From the NCBI RefSeq assembly GCF_030813915.1, contig NZ_JAUSUJ010000001.1, positions 310,001 through 374,000 on the forward strand: a stretch of 64,000 nucleotides of DNA, in the 5' to 3' direction. Each line of letters opens with the position of its first letter. Within the stretch, counting starts at the first letter, position 1. The translations under genes were made by a program, and so were the position numbers. Shown here in pieces: positions 17,616 through 24,895 of the stretch. Source of the stretch: Rhodoplanes tepidamans (lineage in GTDB: Bacteria > Pseudomonadota > Alphaproteobacteria > Rhizobiales > Xanthobacteraceae). The notes under the pieces were generated by a model. That model searched no databases. It saw only the letters and a list, made by a program, of their open reading frames with translations, and was not told where the DNA came from.

Positions 17616-17671
17616 GTCTTCCTCCGGAGATCGTTGTCGGCCGGGGCGCCGCCGGCGCCCGTGAGCGTCGG

Positions 17672-18538
17672 TCAGGCGGTGACGGGCTCCGCCGCGAGGG
17701 CGGGATAGAGGCGCCGGGCCGTGCCGGCGAAGATGCTGGCGCGGTCGGCCGCGGAGAGGCAGGAGAGGGCGGCGCGGGCGGCGTCCAGGATGCGGCTCAT
17801 CGGGCCGGCCTCGGCCGGAAAGTTGGAGCCCCAGGCGATGCGCTCCGCCCCGAAGGCGGCGACGAGCCGGGGGAAGAACGCCTCCGGCCGCGACGCGCCG
17901 GCGGCGGCTTCGCGCACCGTGCGGCTGGTCAGCTTGAGGACGACGTTCGGCCGGTCGGCGAGGCGCCACAGCCAGTCGGCCTTCTCGTAGGGGGCGCCGT
18001 CCGAGAGGTCGACCCGGGCGAGATGGTCGAGCACCACGGGCACCCGGCGGAAGCGGTCGAGCAGGAGGGCGAGCTGGTCGACGCCCTCCGGCCGCATCTG
18101 CACGCAGACCGGCAGGTTGGCCGCCTCGGCCCGTTCCCAGATCGGGAAGCTGCGCGGATCGGCGAGCCAGCCGGCCTGGCCGGGCTGGGTGGTGCCGGTG
18201 GTGAACAGGCGCAGTCCGGTGAGCCCCTTCGCCACCCAGCGGTCGAACACGGCCGGCGCGTCGGGCGCGAACAGATCCATCGAGAACACGCCGGTGAAGC
18301 GGTTCGGGTGCGCCGCGACCGAGTCGGCCAGATAGGAATTGTCGAAACCGTAGGCGGTCGAGGCCTGCACGACGGCGGCCTTGGCGACGCCGGCCTCGTC
18401 CATCGCGGCGATCAGGTCGGCGGCCGTGGTCGGCCGGGCATGCGACCAGTCCGACTGCTTGCCGCCGAGCGGCGCCAGCGGGTAGCGCGCCGTATCGGGC
18501 GAGATCACATGCGTATGGATATCGATAATGTCGGTCAT
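17672..18538 (-). CDS. Amidohydrolase-2 family metal-dependent hydrolase
   Basis: The 288-residue TIM-barrel protein of the amidohydrolase-related (PF04909) family begins with the metal-binding IIDIHTHVISPD (His-x-His). Later elements include VVQASTAYGFDN, GLRLFTTGTT, the VVLDHLARVDLSDG region (His) and AWGSNFPAE (where members have WGSDFP). The catalytic Asp expected in WGSDFP is Asn here, which may alter or weaken metal binding. The family includes lactonases (4-sulphomuconolactone, PDC hydrolase) and decarboxylases of the ACMSD type. It shares an operon with the Bug protein and is divergent from the double-HTH LysR gene, its likely regulator. Confidence 0.85.
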   Translation of the reverse strand: MTDIIDIHTHVISPDTARYPLAPLGGKQSDWSHARPTTAADLIAAMDEAGVAKAAVVQASTAYGFDNSYLADSVAAHPNRFTGVFSMDLFAPDAPAVFDRWVAKGLTGLRLFTTGTTQPGQAGWLADPRSFPIWERAEAANLPVCVQMRPEGVDQLALLLDRFRRVPVVLDHLARVDLSDGAPYEKADWLWRLADRPNVVLKLTSRTVREAAAGASRPEAFFPRLVAAFGAERIAWGSNFPAEAGPMSRILDAARAALSCLSAADRASIFAGTARRLYPALAAEPVTA

Positions 18539-18660
18539 GCGCGGCTCCTCGATGCCGCCATGTCAGCATTTTCTTGCGCCCGATGCGCATTCCAACGCTG
18601 ACCGCATCCATGAGTTTCTGCTAAGTTCGTTTCTCGCAGTGCAACAGCGGGGACGATCGC

Positions 18661-19860
18661 GTGGAGGACACGAGGCTCGGCCGCCTGCGCGCCTTCCACC
18701 AGGTGGCGACGGCGGGCGGCATGACGGCGGCGGCCGGGGCCCTGCACCTGACCCAGCCGGCGGTCAGCCGTGCCGTGCGGGCCCTGGAGGCGACCCTCGG
18801 CACCGCGCTGCTGGAGCGGCGGGGCGACGGGGCGGTGCCGACCGCCGAGGGACGGGTGCTGGCGGTGCGGACGGCGCGCTTCTTCGCCCAGATCGCGGCG
18901 GCGATCGGCCAGGCGACGGGGCGGGATCCGGCCGGCGACGCAGTGGTGCGGATCGTCCGGTCGCTCGGCGACGCGCATCTGCGCAGCCTCGCGGCGATCC
19001 GTACGGCGCAGACGTTTCGCCGCGCGGCAGCGTCGCTCGGCGTCGCCGAGCCGACCCTGCACCGGGCGGCGCGCGATCTCGAGCATCTGCTCGGCGTCGC
19101 GCTCTATCGCCGGACGCGGGACGGGATCGGCCTGTCGCCCGCCGGCTCGGAGCTCGCCCGCCGGCTCGCGCTCGCCGCCGCCGAGATCCGGGCGGCGCGC
19201 GAGGAGCTCGATCTGCGGCGCGGCAGCGCCGCCGCCACCGTCGCGATCGGGGTGCTGGCGCTGGCGCCGGCCCGCCTGGTGGCGCGCGCCGGCGAGGCGG
19301 TGCTGCACCGGCGTCCCGGCGTCCGGGTGACGATCCGCGAGGCGCCGTACGCGGCGCTCGCCGCCAGCCTGCGCGGCGGCGATCTCGATCTGGTGTTCGG
19401 GGCGCTGCGGGCGCCGCCGCCGTTCGACGATCTGGTCGAGGAGCCGCTGTTCGAGGATCCGTACCGGATCGCCTGCCGGCGCGGCCACCCGCTCGCCGGC
19501 CGGCCGGGGCTCACCCCCGCCGATCTGCGGCCCTACGGCTGGGTGGTGCCGACCGCCAGCCTGCCGCGGCGCGCCGTCATCGACCGCATGGCGGCCGAGT
19601 GGGAGCTGCCGCGGCGCGGCGCCATCGAGGCGGACTCGCTCGGCGGCATCGTCGCCGTGCTGGCGGAGAGCGACCGGCTCAGCCTGCTGCCGCGGGCCGG
19701 CGTCGCCAGCGAGGACGGGCCGGGCGGGCTCGCCTCGCTCGACCTGCCGATTCCGCATCCGCGCCGGGTGGTCGGCCTCACCACCCGGGCCGACTGGCTG
19801 CCCACCGCCGTGCAGGCGGAGTTCCTGGACCGGCTGCGCGCGGTGTCGCAGAACGCATGA
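18661..19860 (+). CDS. LysR-family regulator with two N-terminal winged-helix domains
   Basis: The 399-residue, GTG-initiated protein is about 100 residues longer than usual LysR regulators (around 300). The first HTH, residues 8-66, has ALHLTQPAVSRAVRALEATL. A second complete HTH_1-like domain, residues 107-165, reads FRRAAASLGVAEPTLHRAAR and continues HLLGVALYRRTRDGIGLSPA. The LysR effector domain follows from about 190 (TVAIGVLALAPARLV; GDLDLVFGAL). The extra domain is in frame and full-length, so it is not an annotation artefact of a fused reading frame. The gene is divergent from the amidohydrolase-Bug operon, its probable target. Confidence 0.9.
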   Translation: MEDTRLGRLRAFHQVATAGGMTAAAGALHLTQPAVSRAVRALEATLGTALLERRGDGAVPTAEGRVLAVRTARFFAQIAAAIGQATGRDPAGDAVVRIVRSLGDAHLRSLAAIRTAQTFRRAAASLGVAEPTLHRAARDLEHLLGVALYRRTRDGIGLSPAGSELARRLALAAAEIRAAREELDLRRGSAAATVAIGVLALAPARLVARAGEAVLHRRPGVRVTIREAPYAALAASLRGGDLDLVFGALRAPPPFDDLVEEPLFEDPYRIACRRGHPLAGRPGLTPADLRPYGWVVPTASLPRRAVIDRMAAEWELPRRGAIEADSLGGIVAVLAESDRLSLLPRAGVASEDGPGGLASLDLPIPHPRRVVGLTTRADWLPTAVQAEFLDRLRAVSQNA

Positions 19861-19884
19861 CGCCGCCGGATCGCTCCGGCGGCG
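19861..19884. terminator. Hairpin between convergent genes, possible bidirectional terminator
   Basis: A perfect 10-bp stem (CGCCGCCGGA/TCCGGCGGCG) with a TCGC loop begins immediately after the LysR stop and 28 bases before the facing stop at 19912. No T-tract follows, so termination is only probable. Confidence 0.4.
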
Positions 19885-19911
19885 CCGCTGTCGTCCGGTG
19901 ACGAGCCGCGC

Positions 19912-20448
19912 TCAGGCGACCAGCCGGCGGCCTTCGATCAGCCGCATGTCGAGGACGTCCTCGGGCTTCATCGGGATCAGGGCGACCCCGACGTCGCGCT
20001 TGTAGCCGTTCCAGCGGGCGGTCTCGGCCTCGGTGCCGAAGCCGGCCTCGACCTTCTTGCCGACGGTGGCGAAGTCGCCCGGCAGCAGTCCTTCGCGCAC
20101 CCACAGCGCGACCGCGCCGCACGGGCGGTGGACCTCGAAGGCGAAGCGGCCGAACGGCGAGGCCGGGCCGTGCGCCAGCGTCTGGTCGACGACGAGGCGC
20201 CGGCGCGACAGCGCCCGGGTCATGAACTCGAACGAGTCGATCAGGCCCGGCGGGTTGAGGCCGGCCACGATGGCGATCTCGTCGCGATGCGGGACGCCGG
20301 TGCCCGGAAAGGCGTCGAAGGCGCGCTGCAGCACCTTCATCGAGAGGACGACGCCACCGAAATGGTCCTTGTCGTGGAAGGACTCGAGGTCGTCGAGCGT
20401 GATGTCGAGCTCGCCGGCGTAGTCGCGCAGCTTGATGGACAGGGTCAT
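19912..20448 (-). CDS. FmdE-like protein A (last gene of the seven-gene operon)
   Basis: The 178-residue cytoplasmic protein has no signal or membrane segment. It is a paralogue of the next gene upstream. Both share F-H-x3-H-x-G-G-V-x5-K-V-L-x2-AF (here His25, His29), a DEIAIVAGLNPPGLIDSFEF strand-helix, an ALSRRRLVVDQ segment and FAFEVHRPCGAVALWVREG. This order resembles the FmdE fold of formylmethanofuran dehydrogenase-linked proteins (HGHxCPG, then a Cys-containing helix and GK motif). The ligand Cys residues of that family are absent. It starts 17 bp after its paralogue ends. The assignment to FmdE is by pattern only; function unknown. Confidence 0.72.
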   Translation of the reverse strand: MTLSIKLRDYAGELDITLDDLESFHDKDHFGGVVLSMKVLQRAFDAFPGTGVPHRDEIAIVAGLNPPGLIDSFEFMTRALSRRRLVVDQTLAHGPASPFGRFAFEVHRPCGAVALWVREGLLPGDFATVGKKVEAGFGTEAETARWNGYKRDVGVALIPMKPEDVLDMRLIEGRRLVA

Positions 20449-20465
20449 GACAGGTCCTTTCCGGC

Positions 20466-20996
20466 TCAGCCGTGCACCACGGGGCCGATCTCGAACAGAT
20501 CGCAGGCGGGCGAGGTCATCACGCGCTCCGCCATCTCGTGGCGCAGCGCGTCGAAGCGGGCCACCTCGGCCTCGCTGGCGAGCCCGCCCGACGTCTTGGA
20601 GGCGAGCGCCAGGAACTCACCGGTCAGCGTGCCGTCCTTGAGCCACAGGCTCACCGACGTCCCCTTGTAGTGGACCTCGAAATAGAAGTGCTCGCCGCAC
20701 ACCGGCTGGCCCTTCTTGGCGCCGCGGTCGATGATGGCGCGCTGCCGGCTGAAGGCGCGGGTGGCGCATTCGAGGCCGTCGACGACGCCCGGGCCGTCGA
20801 CGCCGACCACCACCTGGATGCGGCTGCGCTCCGGCGGCTCGCCGGGCGACACCAGCGGGAAGGCCGTCTCCAGCACCTTGTAGGCGACCGCGACGCCGCC
20901 CGGATGGGGGCCGCCGTGAAACCTCAGCATCTGCTCGTAACTGATGGCGACGCGGTTCTGCTTCAGACCGCGCATCTCGAGAACGTGCTGCGTCAT
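20466..20996 (-). CDS. FmdE-like protein B
   Basis: The 176-residue protein contains FHGGPHPGGVAVAYKVLETA (His27, His31). This resembles the FmdE start HGHxCPG but lacks the Cys. RIQVVVGVDGPGVVDGLECA (Cys77), AFSRQRAIIDRG and GEHFYFEVHYKGTSVSLWLK follow. It aligns along its whole length with the gene ending at 19912, so the pair arose by tandem duplication. It retains Cys77, Cys100 and His103, which the other copy lacks, so the two may bind different metals or partners. It lies 53 bp after the NnrS-family gene. No function is established. Confidence 0.72.
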   Translation of the reverse strand: MTQHVLEMRGLKQNRVAISYEQMLRFHGGPHPGGVAVAYKVLETAFPLVSPGEPPERSRIQVVVGVDGPGVVDGLECATRAFSRQRAIIDRGAKKGQPVCGEHFYFEVHYKGTSVSLWLKDGTLTGEFLALASKTSGGLASEAEVARFDALRHEMAERVMTSPACDLFEIGPVVHG

Positions 20997-21049
20997 CGTC
21001 TCTCCTTTCGAGAAAATCGAAGCTGTCGTGACAATCGGAGCGTCTCGTC

Positions 21050-22246
21050 TCATCCCGGCTTGCCGTCCACGCGGGGCGCCAGGAGCCAGGGGCCGAACAC
21101 CGCGAGCCAGGCGAGAAAGCCGCCGGCCCACAGGGCGCTCGGCAGCACCACGCCGAGCATCGGCATCGCCTCGGGGGCGATCTCGGGCACCGCGACGCGG
21201 GCGACCGTCGCGGCGACGATCAGGGCGGGGGCGATCCACACGGCGCGCGGCAGCGGGAAGCCGCGGCCGGTGTGGCGCAGCGACACGACCGACATCACCG
21301 TCACGACGGTGAGCGAGGCGGCGCCCATGCCGAGCAGGTGGCGCAGGCCGGTCGGATCGAAGGGCGCGCCCAGCCCCGCGGCGCCGAGCCCGGCGAGGCC
21401 GGCCGCCATGAAGCCCTGCGCCAGGTAGAACAGCAGCACCTGCGGCCGCCATAGCGCAGCGCCGCGGTGCAGCTCGACCATGCGGTCGAGCTGGGCGCAG
21501 GCGGCGGCGAGCGCGATCCAGCCGGTCACCGGGTCGCGCGGCGCCACCGTGTCGGCGATCGCGAACAGGACGAGGGTCGCGGCGGCGAAGTGGCGGCGTC
21601 CGGGCGACAGGCGCGGCGGCCCCTTCTGCCCGGTCTCGTGAAGCGCGGCGCCGAGCGTCACCGGCAGGATGCGGCCGAGCGCCAGCGCGATCGCCACCAG
21701 CATCAGGTCGAGGCCGAGCACCACGGCGGCGTCCGGCGTGCCCGGCATCGCGCCGAGCCGCGTCATGTGGAACCAGACGTTCGCGGCCAGCACCCCGATC
21801 ATCACCAGGCCGAGATCGACCGGCCGGCGGGTCGCCGTGGCGAGCGCCGGCAGCGCGCTGCCGAACACGGCCGGCAGGAAGGCGAGGTCGGCCAGCGCGA
21901 CGAGCGAGGCCGGCAGGATGCCGTCGAGCCAGAAGGCGATGCGGCCGGCGAGCCAGACGAGCACCAGGGCGGCGAGCCGCCGGCCCGTCACCGGCGGCGT
22001 GCCGGTCCAGCTCGGGAAGGCGGTCAGGGCGAAGCCCGCCATCGCGGCGGCGAGGCAGCCGAACACCTGCTCGTGGGCGTGCCATGCCGCACTGCCGACC
22101 GTGCCGGCACCGACCAGCCCGGTCCAGATCACGGGCAGCGGCAGCACGGCGGCGACCGCGGCGACCGGCACCAGCAGGAAGAACGGCCGGAACGCATAGG
22201 CGAGCACGACCCCGCCGGCCCGGCTCTGCTCCCCCGGCGGTCTCAT
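21050..22246 (-). CDS. NnrS-family polytopic membrane protein
   Basis: The 398-residue protein has about twelve hydrophobic segments. The NnrS hallmark is present: AYAFRPFFLL near the N-terminus, then WHAHEQVFGCLAAAMAGFAL (conserved His-x-His), FPSWTGTPPVTG and later LRHLLGMGAASLTVVTVMS. NnrS was defined in Rhodobacter nitric-oxide-responsive regulons as a haem- and copper-containing membrane protein that relieves nitrosative stress, but its biochemistry is unsettled. Here its start overlaps the ABC ATPase stop (ATGA). That coupling to an importer operon is unusual compared with the nor/nir setting in which NnrS was described. Confidence 0.85.
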   Translation of the reverse strand: MRPPGEQSRAGGVVLAYAFRPFFLLVPVAAVAAVLPLPVIWTGLVGAGTVGSAAWHAHEQVFGCLAAAMAGFALTAFPSWTGTPPVTGRRLAALVLVWLAGRIAFWLDGILPASLVALADLAFLPAVFGSALPALATATRRPVDLGLVMIGVLAANVWFHMTRLGAMPGTPDAAVVLGLDLMLVAIALALGRILPVTLGAALHETGQKGPPRLSPGRRHFAAATLVLFAIADTVAPRDPVTGWIALAAACAQLDRMVELHRGAALWRPQVLLFYLAQGFMAAGLAGLGAAGLGAPFDPTGLRHLLGMGAASLTVVTVMSVVSLRHTGRGFPLPRAVWIAPALIVAATVARVAVPEIAPEAMPMLGVVLPSALWAGGFLAWLAVFGPWLLAPRVDGKPG

Positions 22247-23025
22247 CGCGACGCCTCCGGCTCGACGGCGAGCGCCCTGGCGGTCGCCGGATCGGCGAGC
22301 AGGCGGCCGACCTCGGCATGGACGAAACCGTCGTCGCGCGCCGCGTGCGGCACCGCGATGTCGTGCAGGGCGGCGACCCGGGCCGGCCGCGGCGACAGCA
22401 CGACGATGCGGTCGGCCATCCGCACCGCCTCGGCGAGATCGTGGGTCACCAGCACCGTGGTGAGGCCGCGGGCGTCGATCAGCCGCTGCACCAGCGCCTG
22501 CATCTGGCGGCGCAGGCCGACGTCGAGCGCGCTGAACGGCTCGTCGAGCAGGACGAGGTCGGGGTCGATGGCGAGCGCGCGGGCCAGCGCCACGCGCTGA
22601 CGCATGCCGCCGGAGAGCTCGTGCGGAAACTTGTCGCCGTCGTCCTCCGACAGGCCGACGATGCCGAGCAGCCTCTCGGCGCGCGCGTCGCGCTCGGTCC
22701 GGCCCATCGGCAGCGCCTTGAGGCCGAAGGCGATGTTCTGGCGCGCGTCGCGCCAGGGCAGCAGGCAGGGGTCCTGGAACGCGAAGGCGGGCCGCACGAA
22801 GGCGTGGACGATGCGGCCCTGGTCGGGTCGCGACAGGCCGCCGATCATCGCGAGCAGCGTGCTCTTGCCGCAGCCGGACGGGCCGATCAGGCAGCCGACC
22901 TTGCCGGCCGGCAGGGCGAAGGAGACCTCGGTCAGCACCGGCTCGGGCCCGAAGGCGTGCGACACGGCCTCGACGACGAGGCCGGGGGACGATGTCGCGG
23001 CGGTGCTGTCGGGTGCCGGCGTCAT
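22243..23025 (-). CDS. ABC transporter ATP-binding protein (NitT/TauT type)
   Basis: The 260-residue ATPase has Walker A IGPSGCGKSTL (about 47-57), Q-loop AFQDPCLLPWRD, signature HELSGGMRQRVALARAL (about 135-150), Walker B LVLLDEPFSALD and H-loop VLVTHDLAEAV. The sequence is closest in style to SsuB/NrtD/TauB ATPases. It starts 5 bp after the permease stop and its stop overlaps the NnrS-family start. It energises import by the two binding proteins and permease of the same operon. The substrate is unknown. Confidence 0.93.
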   Translation of the reverse strand: MTPAPDSTAATSSPGLVVEAVSHAFGPEPVLTEVSFALPAGKVGCLIGPSGCGKSTLLAMIGGLSRPDQGRIVHAFVRPAFAFQDPCLLPWRDARQNIAFGLKALPMGRTERDARAERLLGIVGLSEDDGDKFPHELSGGMRQRVALARALAIDPDLVLLDEPFSALDVGLRRQMQALVQRLIDARGLTTVLVTHDLAEAVRMADRIVVLSPRPARVAALHDIAVPHAARDDGFVHAEVGRLLADPATARALAVEPEASR

Positions 23026-23030
23026 GCGCG

Positions 23031-23852
23031 TCAGATCCCCGGCATGTCGCGCGCCTCGGCGCCCGGCAGCTCGCGCCGCCAGGTGAGCAGGCGGCGGCGC
23101 AGCGGCTCGAGCAGCAGGTACTCGATCGCGAGCAGCAGCGCGACGACGACCAGGATCCAGGCCATCGCCTTGACGGTGTCGACCTGCACGCGCGCCGTGG
23201 CGAGCCCGTCGCCGATGCCGCCGGCGCCGCTCAGGAGCTCGGTCATCACGGCGATCTTCCACGACAGGGCGAGCGCGGTGGCGACCGCCGGGAACAGGTA
23301 GGACAGCATGTGCGGCAGGTAGACGTCCCACACCAGCACGCGGCGCGGCACCCGGAAGGCGCGCGCCATCCGGCGCAGCGCGCCGTCGAGGCTGCGCACG
23401 CCCTCGGCGGCGCTGGCGAACACGATCGGTGCGCTCGTCACCAGCACCGTGAACACGACCGCGAGCCCCGAGCCGCCGAACCACAGCAGCGACAGCACCA
23501 CCCAGGCGATCGCCGGGATGCCGAGCATCAGGGTGGCGATCGGCGCCAGGAGCCGCCGCATCATGTCGGAGAGGCCGGCGAGCGCACCCAGCGCGCCGCC
23601 CACCACCACGCCGCCCAGAAACCCGACCAGCGCGTTGCGGCTGGTCTCGACCACGGCCGGCCACACCCGGCCGTCGAGCGTCATCCGCCACAGCGCCGCG
23701 AAGGTCTCGCGCGGCGACGGCAGCACCAGCGTGCCGTAGGCGGCGTGGCCCGCCTCCCACAGCGCGACGAGCAGCAGCAGGCTGGCGGCGGCACCCCAGC
23801 CGCCCCACACGTAGTCGAGCGCCTGGGCGAGCCGCGCCCGCAGCGTGATCAT
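23031..23852 (-). CDS. ABC transporter permease (NitT/TauT type)
   Basis: The 273-residue inner-membrane protein has six predicted helices. The EAA loop of this class reads EGVRSLDGALRRMARAFRVP, followed by LVWDVYLPHMLSYLFPAVAT; WKIAVMTELLSGAGGIGDGL matches the SsuC/NrtB family. Its start codon overlaps the stop of the second binding-protein gene (ATGA), so the cistrons are translationally coupled. It forms the channel of the importer. Only one permease gene serves two binding proteins, so it probably works as a homodimer. Confidence 0.93.
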   Translation of the reverse strand: MITLRARLAQALDYVWGGWGAAASLLLLVALWEAGHAAYGTLVLPSPRETFAALWRMTLDGRVWPAVVETSRNALVGFLGGVVVGGALGALAGLSDMMRRLLAPIATLMLGIPAIAWVVLSLLWFGGSGLAVVFTVLVTSAPIVFASAAEGVRSLDGALRRMARAFRVPRRVLVWDVYLPHMLSYLFPAVATALALSWKIAVMTELLSGAGGIGDGLATARVQVDTVKAMAWILVVVALLLAIEYLLLEPLRRRLLTWRRELPGAEARDMPGI

Positions 23853-24895
23853 CCGGTGCCTCCCCAGTAGAACCGGGCGGGCGGCGGTGCGCCGCCGAGC
23901 ACGTTCGGGGCGACGCCGACGAGATCCGCATAATAGCGCTCGATGTCGTCGCGGGCCGCGGCGGCGGTGACGACGTCGAGCCGGAAGTGCGGCAGCGACG
24001 CCTCGACCACGGCGGCGGGCAGCGCCAGCGGCTCGCTGCCGAGCCGGCCGGCCGCTGCCGGGTCGGCCCGCACCCAGTCGACCGCCGCACCGCAGGCCGC
24101 GTGCACGGCCGCGACCAGCTCGGGCCGCGCCTGCAGCAGCGCCTCGCTCGCGGCGAGCCCGGCCTTGGGCAGGCCGCGCGTGCGGCCGGTCAGCGCGCCG
24201 TACACCGCGGTGAGATCGGCGATGCGCCGCATCGGACGGTCGGACTGCGCGGCCCGCATCAGCACCGCGGTGGCGACCGGCTCCGGCACCGCGGCGAGGT
24301 CGGTCTCGCCGGCGAGGAGCTTTCGCGCGGTCTCGGCGGGCGTGGCGACGTAGTCGAGCACCACGTCGCGGTCCGGATCGAGGCCGAGCCGGCGCAGCAC
24401 CAGGCGCAGGATCAGGTCCGGCGCCTCGCCCCGGAACGCCACGGTGACGCGCCGGCCGGCGAGCGCCTCGACCCCCGTGACGGCGGGATCGCGGCCGATC
24501 AGGAACAGCAGCCCCCAGGCCAGCACGCCGACCAGGCGGATCGGGGCGCCGGCGTTGAACAGCGATGCGGCGGCGTCGGTCGGCAGCGCGACGAGGTCGT
24601 AGGCGCCGGTGCGCACGCCGGCGCGCAGCTCGTCGAGGGTGCGCCAGACCTTCAGGGCGGGCGCAGCGACATGCGGCGCGAGCGTGCCCGCCGCGATCCC
24701 CCGGGCGAGCAGCACGGTCGGGGTCGCCGGCATGCCGGCGATCACCAGCCGGTCGAGCCGCGCCGCCGCCGGCGCGGCCGGGTCGGACGCGCCGCTGCGG
24801 CCGACCGCGAGCATCGATGCGACCGCGGCGAGGCCCGTCACCGCGGCGCGGCGGGAGACCGCGCCGGTGCCGTGCGCGCCCGCGCAGGAGCTCAT
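23849..24895 (-). CDS. ABC transporter substrate-binding protein 2 (NMT1/SsuA-like)
   Basis: The 348-residue exported protein has a twin-arginine-like signal (VSRRAAVTGLAAVASMLAVG). The body is a periplasmic binding fold with LVIAGMPATPTVLLARGIA, LKVWRTLDELRAGVRTGAYD, VTVAFRGEAPDLILRLVLRR and an unusual C-terminal RFYWGG. It is clearly paralogous to the gene just upstream (shared GMPATP, KVWRT, FRGDAPDL/FRGEAPDL, FYWG). It overlaps that gene by 4 bases and the permease by 4. The ligand is unknown. Glycine/alanine-rich divergence suggests it may have a different specificity from its twin. Confidence 0.9.
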   Translation of the reverse strand: MSSCAGAHGTGAVSRRAAVTGLAAVASMLAVGRSGASDPAAPAAARLDRLVIAGMPATPTVLLARGIAAGTLAPHVAAPALKVWRTLDELRAGVRTGAYDLVALPTDAAASLFNAGAPIRLVGVLAWGLLFLIGRDPAVTGVEALAGRRVTVAFRGEAPDLILRLVLRRLGLDPDRDVVLDYVATPAETARKLLAGETDLAAVPEPVATAVLMRAAQSDRPMRRIADLTAVYGALTGRTRGLPKAGLAASEALLQARPELVAAVHAACGAAVDWVRADPAAAGRLGSEPLALPAAVVEASLPHFRLDVVTAAAARDDIERYYADLVGVAPNVLGGAPPPARFYWGGTG

